Shown here: piece by piece, positions 9,320 through 17,202 of the stretch
Position numbering within the stretch: position 1 is the stretch's first letter
Layout: each line of letters opens with the position of its first letter
Source of the DNA: an uncultured Lachnospiraceae bacterium
GTDB lineage: Bacteria > Bacillota_A > Clostridia > Lachnospirales > Lachnospiraceae
NCBI GenBank assembly: GCA_951801245.1
Contig: CATOMC010000003.1
Span: forward strand, 1-64,000
Length of the DNA: 64,000 nucleotides
Direction of reading: 5' to 3'
The notes under the pieces: model-generated
Database searches by the model: none
Seen by the model: only the letters and a program-made list of their open reading frames with translations
What the model was told of the DNA's origin: nothing
Translations under genes and position numbers: made by a program

Positions 9320-9348
9320 TTGACACAATATAGTGAAAGTGATAATTT
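9320..9348 (+). promoter_or_regulatory. Sigma-A-like promoter before the LacI remnant
   Basis: TTGACA at 9320-9325, 17-bp spacer, TAATTT at 9343-9348. The -35 is perfect, the -10 weak. It reads toward the gene remnant at 9415 and the CocE hydrolase. Confidence 0.45.
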
Positions 9349-9414
9349 TTTCATAAGAAACATTGGATATAGAAAATGATATATTGTCTGGATAGATACA
9401 AAGAGGAGGGAACC

Positions 9415-9633
9415 ATGGCGGCAAGGGAAATTTGTCCAGATGGGCTATAGTTTTACCATGCACCGGAGGTATTTGTATGCGCCAATGATTATGTGGCGTT
9501 TGACGCAATGCGCGTGTTTAAAGAGATGGGAATATCTGTTCCTGAGAATGTATGGAAATGCGGTTTTGAACGCAGCGGCGATATGTTTCAGCTTCTGGAG
9601 CAACCGGGACTGGGACTCGATATCTCATTTTAA
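9415..9633 (+). pseudogene. LacI/GalR regulator remnant with internal deletion
   Basis: ATG 9415 has a strong site (AGAGGAGGG) and starts MAAREI, like a LacI-type DNA-binding domain. After 11 codons an in-frame TAG (9448-9450) follows. The same frame then encodes a typical LacI C-terminal section: APEVFVCANDYVAFDAMRVF, EMGISVPENVW, then FERSGDMFQLLEQP and TAA at 9631. The body of the regulator has been deleted, fusing the two ends. It lies 26 bp upstream of the CocE hydrolase gene, which it may once have controlled. Confidence 0.65.
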
Positions 9634-9659
9634 CCGCCGCATAGCAAGGAGGAGAGAGC

Positions 9660-11687
9660 ATGCAGTGGAATTTCTATTTATCTGGTATTGCGTATGGAAG
9701 ATTTTATGAAGAAGAACAGGGCGTTTTTGTTTCCAGACGGGATGTGATGACGGGACGTTTTCTTCCAAAGGAGCCGCTTGACGAGGAAGCGGATGCGTAT
9801 TTTGAGCAGCTTTGTAAAAGAAGTCTGCGGGAATTTTTTGGAAGCAGGGAAGAATATGAAGCGATGATTGAAAAAGGGGCAGAGCATGGAGTGACTGCCT
9901 CAGGAGAGGAGTTTACCAGGCGCCGGGCAGAAGCCTATATTCAGAGAAATTGTAAGGCGGCCAAGGATTTATTCTATGAGGACGGTCAAATCTATGCCCT
10001 GCTTATGAGTGCAAGAGACTATACGGCGGTGCTTGTGCGGGACGGTTGTGAGGAAAAAACCGTGCTTTCCAGATGGAAAGAAATGTATCCGGAGAGAACG
10101 GCAAATGTGAGTTTTGCAGGGACTTTTTTTGTGGATACGAGGGATGGGGAAAGGCTGGCTACGGACGTGTATTTGCCGAAAAAGGAAGGCGAAGAGTCCG
10201 GGAAAAAGATTCCGGCTGTACTTGTGAGAACGCCTTACGGAAAGAAAAAGGGTGTGGAAATTTATTACCGTTTCGTGCAGAGGGGATATGCTCTGGTGGT
10301 GCAGGATACGAGAGGGCGTGAGGAGAGTACCGGAAGATGGCAGCCCAATGACTATGAAGTTGAGGATGGGGACGATACATTAAACTGGATCGCGCAGCAG
10401 GAGTGGAGTGACGGGCAGGCGGCCATGACCGGAGGTTCCTATCTTGGTTATGTGCAGTGGGCGGCAGCGGCCAGTGGAAATCCGCATTTAAAGGCGATGT
10501 TAAGTAGTGTATGTGCGGGAAGCGCCTTTGTGGATCTGCCAAGAAGAGGGGGCTGTTTTAACTCCGGAATGCTTGCCTGGGCTTTTGCCATGTCCGAACG
10601 GAAGTTCGATCCGGACAAGATGATAAGAGATGACTGGGATACGGTGCTGGATGTGCGGCCTCTGGAGGACATTCCGAAGAAGGCCCTGGGAAAGGAAATT
10701 CCTTTCCTGACAGAATGGCTCGGGCATAAGGATATGGATGAAGTGTGGAGGCGGACGAGTTGGAAAGACCGCTATGCAGGCGGCCCCGTTTCGGTGCTGA
10801 TCCTGTCGGGATGGTTCGATGATAATGGAATGGGAACCACTGAGGCTCTTGATCTGGTAAGAGACTGGCCGGCGGGAACCTGGAAAACAATTCTTGGCCC
10901 ATGGAAACACGGAGGAAATGCGGAATATGATCTGCACGGAATCTACATGGGAGAAGATGCCCTGCGCTACGATGTGGATCTGCAGAGCATGATGTGGCTG
11001 GATCACTTCCTGCGGGGTGTAGATAACGGCATCGAGAGGACGCCGAAGGTGGAGTACTATACACTGGGCGAGAATAAATGGAAGACCGCGGATGCCTGGC
11101 CGCCGGAAAACGGCAAAAAGATGCGCATTGATCTGAAAGGGGAAAGAGACAGCTATATTTATGATCCGGATCATCCGGCCACGCATATCATCGATATGTC
11201 TGAAAATGAGATTGAGGTACCGGAGGATTACACGCAGGAAGAAAAGAGGGAAGATTTCCTTCTGTTTTCTTCGGAGCCTTTTAAAGAACCTGTCACCGTG
11301 ACAGGGGATGTTATCGCACATTTATTCGTATCCTGCGACTGCCCGGATACGGACCTTGTGTTGCGGATGACGGATGTGGATGAGAATGGAAAGTCTGTCA
11401 AACTTGCCGACGGGGTTATCGATGTGAAGTACAGAAACGGGTTCGAGGCGCCGCAGTACATGGAGCCTGGAAAGGTGTATGAGGTAACGATCCGGACCAC
11501 TAAAATATCGAATATGTTTCTGCCGGGGCACAGAATGCGTTTTACCATTACATCCAGTGCGAAGAATTTCATCTTTCCTAACAGCAACACAAAGGACGGA
11601 TTCAACAGCGAAAAGAAACAGAAGGCCACTGTCACAATCCACCAGGATGGAGCCTATCAGTCTTACGTTGAAGTTGTTATGTACTGA
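9660..11687 (+). CDS. CocE/NonD-family alpha/beta hydrolase (X-Pro dipeptidyl-peptidase type)
   Basis: 675 residues; ATG 9660 follows AAGGAGGAGAG. An unusual helical extension of about 155 residues precedes the hydrolase fold, which begins at DTRDGERLATDVYLP. The catalytic triad is visible: Ser260 in GGSYLGY, Asp in SGWFDDNG and His in GPWKHGG. From about residue 480 a jelly-roll domain follows (EPVTVTGDVIAHLFVSCDCP, MFLPGHRMRFTITSS), as usual in peptidase S15/CocE enzymes. These cleave esters or Xaa-Pro peptides; the substrate cannot be read from sequence. No signal peptide, so probably cytoplasmic. The only regulator candidate beside it is a dead LacI gene. Confidence 0.85.
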   Translation: MQWNFYLSGIAYGRFYEEEQGVFVSRRDVMTGRFLPKEPLDEEADAYFEQLCKRSLREFFGSREEYEAMIEKGAEHGVTASGEEFTRRRAEAYIQRNCKAAKDLFYEDGQIYALLMSARDYTAVLVRDGCEEKTVLSRWKEMYPERTANVSFAGTFFVDTRDGERLATDVYLPKKEGEESGKKIPAVLVRTPYGKKKGVEIYYRFVQRGYALVVQDTRGREESTGRWQPNDYEVEDGDDTLNWIAQQEWSDGQAAMTGGSYLGYVQWAAAASGNPHLKAMLSSVCAGSAFVDLPRRGGCFNSGMLAWAFAMSERKFDPDKMIRDDWDTVLDVRPLEDIPKKALGKEIPFLTEWLGHKDMDEVWRRTSWKDRYAGGPVSVLILSGWFDDNGMGTTEALDLVRDWPAGTWKTILGPWKHGGNAEYDLHGIYMGEDALRYDVDLQSMMWLDHFLRGVDNGIERTPKVEYYTLGENKWKTADAWPPENGKKMRIDLKGERDSYIYDPDHPATHIIDMSENEIEVPEDYTQEEKREDFLLFSSEPFKEPVTVTGDVIAHLFVSCDCPDTDLVLRMTDVDENGKSVKLADGVIDVKYRNGFEAPQYMEPGKVYEVTIRTTKISNMFLPGHRMRFTITSSAKNFIFPNSNTKDGFNSEKKQKATVTIHQDGAYQSYVEVVMY

Positions 11688-11738
11688 AACCAATATGTAG
11701 AAGCGGCAGAATGTACAGTTATTCCCAATTGGAAACCA

Positions 11739-11767
11739 TTGTCCTTCGGTAAAAAATACGATATAAT
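11739..11767 (+). promoter_or_regulatory. Sigma-A promoter for the exonuclease gene
   Basis: TTGTCC at 11739-11744, 17-bp spacer, perfect TATAAT at 11762-11767; about 95 bp before the start codon. Confidence 0.7.
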
Positions 11768-11862
11768 TTTCCATAATAAGCAACTGGGAAATGATATCAT
11801 AAAACAAGAAAAGGACAACCAGGATGAAGCAGGTTTTATCTGAGGAGAAGGACGAAAGAGAT

Positions 11863-12426
11863 ATGACAGATAAATTCGCAGTGATAGATACGGAGACCAA
11901 CTGGAATGATGAGGTAATGTCGATCGGCGTGGTGGTCGCCAATCTGCAGACCATGGAAAAAATTGATTCTACATATTACATAATCGACCCGGCATACAAG
12001 GTAGGCGGAATGTATGCGGATGAGCTGAGATTTGATGAAAAAGGAGTTTGCGTTACAGACAGAAGGCAGGCTTTGGAAGAGATCAGGCAATGGTTAGACA
12101 GGTATCATGTGCAGAAGCTTTTTGCATATAACGCGTCTTTCGATAAGAGGCATTTGCCGGAATATGCAATGTATAAATGGTACGACATTATGCGTCTCGC
12201 GGCCTACCGTCAATATAATAAGGCAATACCGGATTGCGCCAATTGTTATGGGACCGGCAGGCTCAAATGCGGATATGGTGTTGAAAATATCCTGAAAATG
12301 CTTAGTGACCATAAGGAATACAGAGAGACGCATAATGCGGTTCTGGACGCAGAGGACGAACTTCAGATCATGCGGCTGCTGGGACATAAGATAGAAAAAT
12401 ATGATGTGGCACATCTGACTGATTAA
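11863..12426 (+). CDS. DEDD-family 3'-5' exonuclease (DnaQ-like)
   Basis: 187 residues from ATG 11863, which has GAGGAGAAGGA about 10 nt upstream; ATG 11824 in the same frame would add 13 charged residues. The exonuclease motifs are in order: DTETNW (Exo I, DxE), YNASFDKRHLP (Exo II, NxxFD) and HNAVLDAEDE (Exo III, HxxxxD). A CANCYGTGRLKCGYG cysteine cluster lies in the middle and may bind metal or cap the active site. Stand-alone proteins of this kind act in DNA or RNA end trimming. It is monocistronic: its own promoter sits upstream and an inverted repeat follows. Confidence 0.8.
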   Translation: MTDKFAVIDTETNWNDEVMSIGVVVANLQTMEKIDSTYYIIDPAYKVGGMYADELRFDEKGVCVTDRRQALEEIRQWLDRYHVQKLFAYNASFDKRHLPEYAMYKWYDIMRLAAYRQYNKAIPDCANCYGTGRLKCGYGVENILKMLSDHKEYRETHNAVLDAEDELQIMRLLGHKIEKYDVAHLTD

Positions 12427-12450
12427 AACGGAATTGCGGCGTTGACTTAG

Positions 12451-12478
12451 ATGAATGTAAATTTGCGTTTACATTCAT
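12451..12478. repeat. 11-bp inverted repeat before the sensor kinase gene
   Basis: ATGAATGTAAA (12451-12461), loop TTTGCG, TTTACATTCAT (12468-12478). A TTGACT box at 12442 precedes it. It could be an operator or the exonuclease transcript end; no T-run follows. Confidence 0.55.
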
Positions 12479-12511
12479 GGTGTGCAGGTTGCAGAAAGGT
12501 GTGTGATTAAT

Positions 12512-13804
12512 ATGGTTTTGGGAGTGACAGTGAGTGTCGGCATCATACGGAATTTGATGGAGATTATACAGTTTTGTGTATTGTTTCTTCTCATGGACAG
12601 ACCACGGTTTGCATGGAAGAAAACAATTTGTATTTATACGGTTTTTATTACACTGTGTACCGTAATTTTTACAATCTGGGTATTGATACATCCGCAGAGT
12701 TATGGAAAATATATTACGGTATCTTTTTTTGCATTATCATTTCTTTTCTTTATCTATATGAGTAAATGTAGTATTTCTCAGGTACTTTACAATGTTTCTC
12801 TGTTGGTGTTTGTATTATTATGGGGAATTGGAATAGGGATTCGGTTTGCGATGATCTTTTTCAATGGAAATATATGGGCGGATATTTTGTTCCGATTCTT
12901 TTATTTTTGGGTAGTGGTATGGTTATATTACCGTTATTTCAGGCAGGCATATCTGGAAATTGCGGAATATCTGCAGTCGCGTTGGAAATGGATGGCGGCC
13001 GTGTCACTGGCGGGGGATGCTTTGTTTATCTATTGTTCCATTTATCCACAGCATGTTATGGTCAGAGAGGCACGTGACAGGATTATTTCCTGTGGGATCG
13101 CCGTGATACTGTTTGCAACGCATATCATTATGCTCCGGGCAATTTATGCAATGCGCAGTGAAGTCAAAGCAAAAGAGGAAATGGAGTATTCGCTGATCAA
13201 CAATGCTTATCTGGAGCGTTCACTTGCCATGATCGAAGAAAAGGTTGAGCAGGCGGACAGGACCAGGCATGACGCGAGGCATCACGATCTGGTGATCATG
13301 GAATATGCCAGAAGAGGAGCGATGGAAGAACTTCTGCAGTATATGAAAGAAAAGGCTGAGACGGAGGAAATGGCGATTCCGGTGCCGTTTTGTGCAAATA
13401 AGGCAGTCAACAGCATTCTGTCTGTTTACGCGCAGAAGGCGAAGCAGGCAGGAATCCGGATGACAGTAGAGGCAGAGGCAGGGCAGGACATAGGAATAAA
13501 GGATATCGATTTTACGGCGATTTTGGGAAATGCACTGGAGAATGCAGTGCATGGCTGCATCGAATCGGGGGAAGCAGAACCGTTGATTGATGTGAGGATA
13601 CTTATGAAAAATAACAGGATTGCGATAACGGTCAGCAATTCATGTCATGGCAGGGTAGTGTTTGAGAACGGGATTCCGCAATCACAAAAGAGCGGTATCG
13701 GGGTCAAAAGTATGATGAGAAGTGCGGACAAATATGATGGGCAGTTGGATTTTCAGTGTGTGGATAAAATTTTTAAGGTGCGGATTGTGCTGAAAATATT
13801 CTGA
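12512..13804 (+). CDS. GHKL-type sensor histidine kinase, orphan (AgrC-like)
   Basis: 430 residues; ATG 12512 is preferred over GTG 12482 because AGAAAGGTG lies 8 nt before it. Six or so hydrophobic segments fill residues 1-215, as in peptide-sensing AgrC/ComD/VirS kinases. A helical dimerisation region follows with RHDARHHDLVIMEYA, where the conserved His is phosphorylated, then a GHKL ATPase domain: N-box ALENAVHG and G-box KSGIGVKSMMR. No response regulator or peptide precursor gene lies beside it, so its partner must be elsewhere. Next downstream are a long perfect hairpin and the collagen-like gene. Confidence 0.85.
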   Translation: MVLGVTVSVGIIRNLMEIIQFCVLFLLMDRPRFAWKKTICIYTVFITLCTVIFTIWVLIHPQSYGKYITVSFFALSFLFFIYMSKCSISQVLYNVSLLVFVLLWGIGIGIRFAMIFFNGNIWADILFRFFYFWVVVWLYYRYFRQAYLEIAEYLQSRWKWMAAVSLAGDALFIYCSIYPQHVMVREARDRIISCGIAVILFATHIIMLRAIYAMRSEVKAKEEMEYSLINNAYLERSLAMIEEKVEQADRTRHDARHHDLVIMEYARRGAMEELLQYMKEKAETEEMAIPVPFCANKAVNSILSVYAQKAKQAGIRMTVEAEAGQDIGIKDIDFTAILGNALENAVHGCIESGEAEPLIDVRILMKNNRIAITVSNSCHGRVVFENGIPQSQKSGIGVKSMMRSADKYDGQLDFQCVDKIFKVRIVLKIF

Positions 13805-13833
13805 GTTTCCGATTCGGTTTTGATGCATATAAT

Positions 13834-13872
13834 GGTGTGAGGCGGAGTTGCGCTGCAACTCCGCCTCACACC
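13834..13872. repeat. Perfect 18-bp stem hairpin
   Basis: An 18-bp arm starting GGTGTGAGGCGG (13834-13851), loop GCT, and its exact complement (13855-13872). No T-run follows. The sequence after it (AGAGAATGCCCA) resembles part of the repeat near 24893-24935, so it is probably one module of the multi-hairpin repeat family. Confidence 0.75.
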
Positions 13873-13955
13873 AGAGAATGCCCATAGGAGCGTAGTTATG
13901 TGGTTTGTTGTTAGGCATCATTACTTAAGATTATGTATGAATGAGGTGGGGTTAA

Positions 13956-14702
13956 GTGAACAATTTTAATATGAATTGGCTGTTTGGTCCGCCCAATTTG
14001 TTTGGTATGGGGGTTCCTAACAGGAACTGTAATCAAGATATGGCCCGATATTCTTCGGATTATTCGTGTGAAGCAGACACAGAGGTATCGCACGCTTTTG
14101 CGTACGCAGATGATGCGGAAGCAGAGCAATGCAGCGAACCTTGTTATTGTGATTCAGGGATGACGGAATCCGGAGCAATGTAGTTTCCGCCCGGCGGTTG
14201 TGCTGCACACGGGGAGTCCGGACTGGTGGAACTGAGAGGAGAGCCGGGGCCGATGGGACCAAGAGGAGAACCGGGACCGGCAGGTCCACCCGGTTATCCA
14301 CAAAACAGTATCTTTGCGACATTTTCAGGGCAGGAAATGATTATGCCGGAAAATGCCAATCTTCCATTCAAGACTGAGATTCCAGATGATACCCGAAACA
14401 TATCACTTTGCAATAACTGCGCTGTCACTTTGACACCGGGATATTACGCCATTAGTTATTATATATCCACGCAGATGAAAAGGCATGGTTCTGTAAGCCT
14501 TACACCTATATTTAACGATTGCGAACAGCCATCGTACAGTGCATATGCGCAGGCATCTAAGAAAAAGGAAATATTGACACTTGACAGGTATTTTATTGTC
14601 AAAATTCCGGCCCAAACATTGTTGCTCTTTGTGTGGAACAGTTCGGTGGGAGCATCGAGGATCAATATGAACCTGAGCATAGAAAAGCTGTGCAGGCAAT
14701 AG
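13956..14702 (+). pseudogene. Collagen-like surface protein interrupted by an in-frame TAG
   Basis: GTG 13956 has GAGGTGGGG upstream. Residues 1-75 are Asn/Asp/Ser/Cys-rich and end at TAG 14181-14183. The identical frame continues without another stop: FPPGGCAAHGESGL, a short collagen stretch (GEPGPMGPRGEPGPAGPPG), then a jelly-roll-like C-terminal domain ending NLSIEKLCRQ. Layout matches exosporium-type collagen-like proteins (short leader, Gly-X-Y, trimeric head). A second start is possible at GTG 14226, which has GGGGAG 8 nt upstream, so the head domain may still be made. One base change would restore the full protein. It is followed 45 bp later by a glycosyltransferase gene, a partner often seen with collagen-like glycoproteins. 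Confidence 0.65.
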
Positions 14703-14747
14703 AGGCAGGAAATTTGGTGAGATGATGAGAGCAGTAGAGGTAATGAT

Positions 14748-15815
14748 ATGGCAACAATCAGTCTTTGCATAATTGTGAAAAATGAAGAGATGCATATTGC
14801 GCGCTGCCTGGACAGTGTGGCCGAACTGGTAGATGAAATCATAATTGTAGACACCGGCTCTACGGACAAAACAGTAGAAATCGTGTCTGACTATACCGCA
14901 AAAGTATATTTGTATCCTTGGAAGGATGATTTCTCGGATGCCAGAAATTACTCTTTTTCCCAGGCATCGATGGATTATTGTATGTGGATGGATGCAGATG
15001 ACATTCTGGAAGAAACCCAAAAAGAAGATTTTCTGCAGTTAAAGCAGTCTCTGCCGCCAGATACGGATATGGTCATGATGAAATACAATACCGCTTTTGA
15101 TGAAGCCGGGCATCCTTCTTTTTCCTATTTTCGGGAGAGGTGGATCAGAAACAGTGAGGAGTATCGTTGGATCGGAGCAGTCCATGAAGTGATTCCGCCA
15201 AAGGGAAAGCTGCTATATTCCGATATTGCAATCACCCATAAAAAGACAGGAGCCGGGGATCCGGATCGGAATTTGAGAATATATCAGAAGCTGATTGCGG
15301 AAGGAAAACCATTGGAGGCACGACAGCAATATTATTATGCGCGGGAACTATATTACCATAAGCAATATGATGAGGCTGTTTCTGTATTAGAACGGTTTCT
15401 GCTCTCAGAGGAGGGGTGGATTGAAAATAAGATAGAGGCATGTTCTATATGCGCCAGTTGTTATTACCAGATGGGGCAGGAACAGAACGCGTTAACCTCT
15501 CTTTTACGCAGCCTTAGCTTTGACAGGCCAAGAGCTGAACTGTGCTGTGAGATCGGAAAGCATTTTCTGGAATGCGGAAATTTGCAGAATGCCATTTACT
15601 GGTATGAAGCCGCGTTGAATACACCCAAAAATGAATATTCCGGAGGGTTTGTCCGGCTGGACTGTTATGATTATGTGCCTCTTTTGCAGTTATTCGTCTG
15701 CTACGACAGGTTAGGTGATCAGCAGAAAGCAAAAGAATATAATGAGCGGGCCGGAATCTGTAAGCCATATTCTGAGGCTTATTTATATAACAAGCGGTAT
15801 TTTGATAGTCTGTAA
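14748..15815 (+). CDS. Family 2 glycosyltransferase with TPR tail
   Basis: 355 residues; AGAGGT precedes ATG 14748. The N-terminal 230 residues form a GT-A fold: SLCIIVKNEE, IIIVDTGSTDKTVEI, DARNYSF and MWMDADDI, whose DxD-type acidic motif binds the metal and nucleotide sugar. The C-terminal part has TPR-like helices (ARELYYHKQYDEAVSVLERF, NAIYWYEAAL). Such SunS-like or SPBc2-type enzymes glycosylate peptides or surface proteins. Its place between two collagen-like genes suggests these Thr/Asn-rich proteins as acceptors, by analogy with BclA glycosylation in Bacillus spores. That link is inference. Confidence 0.85.
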   Translation: MATISLCIIVKNEEMHIARCLDSVAELVDEIIIVDTGSTDKTVEIVSDYTAKVYLYPWKDDFSDARNYSFSQASMDYCMWMDADDILEETQKEDFLQLKQSLPPDTDMVMMKYNTAFDEAGHPSFSYFRERWIRNSEEYRWIGAVHEVIPPKGKLLYSDIAITHKKTGAGDPDRNLRIYQKLIAEGKPLEARQQYYYARELYYHKQYDEAVSVLERFLLSEEGWIENKIEACSICASCYYQMGQEQNALTSLLRSLSFDRPRAELCCEIGKHFLECGNLQNAIYWYEAALNTPKNEYSGGFVRLDCYDYVPLLQLFVCYDRLGDQQKAKEYNERAGICKPYSEAYLYNKRYFDSL

Positions 15816-15819
15816 TCTT

Positions 15820-15849
15820 TTGGAGCGTGTTTATAACACGCTCCAATTT
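15820..15849 (+). terminator. Hairpin terminator after the glycosyltransferase
   Basis: TTGGAGCGTGTT (15820-15831), loop TAT, AACACGCTCCAA (15835-15846), then TTTC. The 12-bp stem is strong and the T-run short. Confidence 0.65.
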
Positions 15850-15910
15850 CAATGATATAAGAAAATAGTCATGTGATGATTAAGGTGGATATCTTTCGAC
15901 AAAAAGTGTC

Positions 15911-15935
15911 AACTATTGCATCGCTACATAAAATA
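15911..15935 (+). promoter_or_regulatory. Possible mother-cell sporulation promoter
   Basis: CATAAAATA (15927-15935) matches the sigma-K/E -10 form CATAnnnTA, with an AAC 13 bp upstream that could be the sigma-K -35. It precedes a BclB-like spore-surface gene. Weak evidence; spacing is slightly short. Confidence 0.25.
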
Positions 15936-15993
15936 TTTGTAGAAAAAGATATTTTCCGTATCTTTCAAAATATTTTATAGAGGTGTGATTTGA

Positions 15994-16945
15994 ATGAATC
16001 AAAATAATTCATGTAATTGCTGTCAGAATCAATGTCTCCCTCCCTGCTGTGAACGTGGTCCGGCGGGACCTAAGGGGATCCGGGACCGATGGGTCCCCAG
16101 GGGATACAGGGTGACACCGGCTGTCCCGGCCCTAAGGGTGACAAAGGCGATCCGGGGCCGATGGGACCGCAGGGTATTCCCGGTGCTCCGGGTGCGAGAG
16201 GCCCCAGAGGAAATCCGGGTCCGGTAGGCCCTACCGGAAACACCGGGCCAAGAGGGTATGCAGGCTCCAGGGGATATGCAGGTCCTCAGGGCATTCAGGG
16301 GATACAAGGTGTCCGCGGTGATATCGGACCAAAAGGGGATCCGGGCTGTGAGGGTCCTAAAGGAGATGCTGGTCCGCAGGAGCGACAGGAGCCGACGGAG
16401 CAACGGGAGCCACAGGTACAGCAGGCGCTGGAGCGATTATTCCTTTTGCATCGGGACTTCCAATTTCTTTGACAACGGTTGCCGGCGGGCTTGCCGGGAT
16501 TCCTGCTTTTGTAGGATTTGGAAACAGCGCACAGGGGCTTACGCTGCTGGGATCCACAATCGATATTACCAATGCCAGCGGAACGCTTTCCAACTTTGCA
16601 TTCCAGGTTCCGCGTGCCGGAATCATTACTTCGTTCAGCGCTTATTTCAGTACGACAGCGGCCCTCTCTCTTGTAGGTTCAACCGTTACAGTAAATGCGC
16701 AGATATATCAGTCCGCAACACCGAACAACGTATTTACTCCGATTGCGGGAACACTGATCAGTCTGACACCGTCACTTTCCGGAATCTTATCTGTCGGAAC
16801 ATTGTTAAACGGCGCACTGACAGGGCTTACTATTGCAGTGACGGCTCAGACCCGGCTGATGCTGGTGTTTTCGGCAACGGCCAGCGGATTATCCCTGATC
16901 AATACAGTGGCAGGATATGCAAGCGCCGGTTTGAGCATCAATTAA
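15994..16945 (+). pseudogene. BclB-type collagen-like exosporium protein with two frameshifts
   Basis: Three frames make one protein. It starts MNQNNSCNCCQNQCLPPCC at ATG 15994 (site AGAGGTG), enters Gly-X-Y repeats, and slips at the G-run 16074-16077, where one more G would restore [13 protein letters not shown]. Some 30 collagen triplets follow in the second frame. At 16379-16380 a second missing G would restore [14 protein letters not shown] and lead into the head domain, read from 16469 on: [19 protein letters not shown], then [17 protein letters not shown] and [13 protein letters not shown]. That head is the BclB-related domain of exosporium glycoproteins. Both lesions are single-G losses in G-runs, so real decay, slipped-strand switching and assembly error are all possible. 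Confidence 0.8.
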
Positions 16946-17016
16946 TCACATAGGATAAAAAGGATGAGTGATACGAAAGATATTTCTGTATCTCATAATT
17001 TCATGAATTGTTTCCG

Positions 17017-17064
17017 GGGATTCCTGCATTTGGAATCTTCGGAAATGCTGGAAGATGTCATTGA
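17017..17064 (+). pseudogene. Tiny remnant of a BclB head domain
   Basis: The frame reads GIPAFGIFGNAGRCH then stops, closely resembling [14 protein letters not shown] in the gene just upstream. It looks like the residue of a second, deleted BclB-like gene in the 250-bp gap before the BspA-like protein. Very short, so this is tentative. Confidence 0.3.
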
Positions 17065-17134
17065 CAAAACTTTACAATAATAATAACATGATACTGAATC
17101 GGTATTACATATTTGAAATGGAAGAATTAGTAGT

Positions 17135-17164
17135 TTGATTGATTTATGCAGAGAGCATTATAAA
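17135..17164 (+). promoter_or_regulatory. Promoter for the BspA-like protein
   Basis: TTGATT at 17135-17140, 18-bp spacer, TATAAA at 17159-17164, about 40 bp before the start codon. Confidence 0.5.
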
Positions 17165-17202
17165 TCATAAGTTTTATCCAAATTAAAAAGGAGGTAATGA
17201 AA

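Noticed and set aside
9448..9450. TAG in the LacI remnant as another read-through stop
   Set aside because: Most of the regulator is missing around it, so this is a deletion scar and not an otherwise intact gene.
13834..13872. Intrinsic terminator of the sensor kinase gene
   Set aside because: The stem is perfect, but no T-run follows and neighbouring sequence matches the interspersed repeat.
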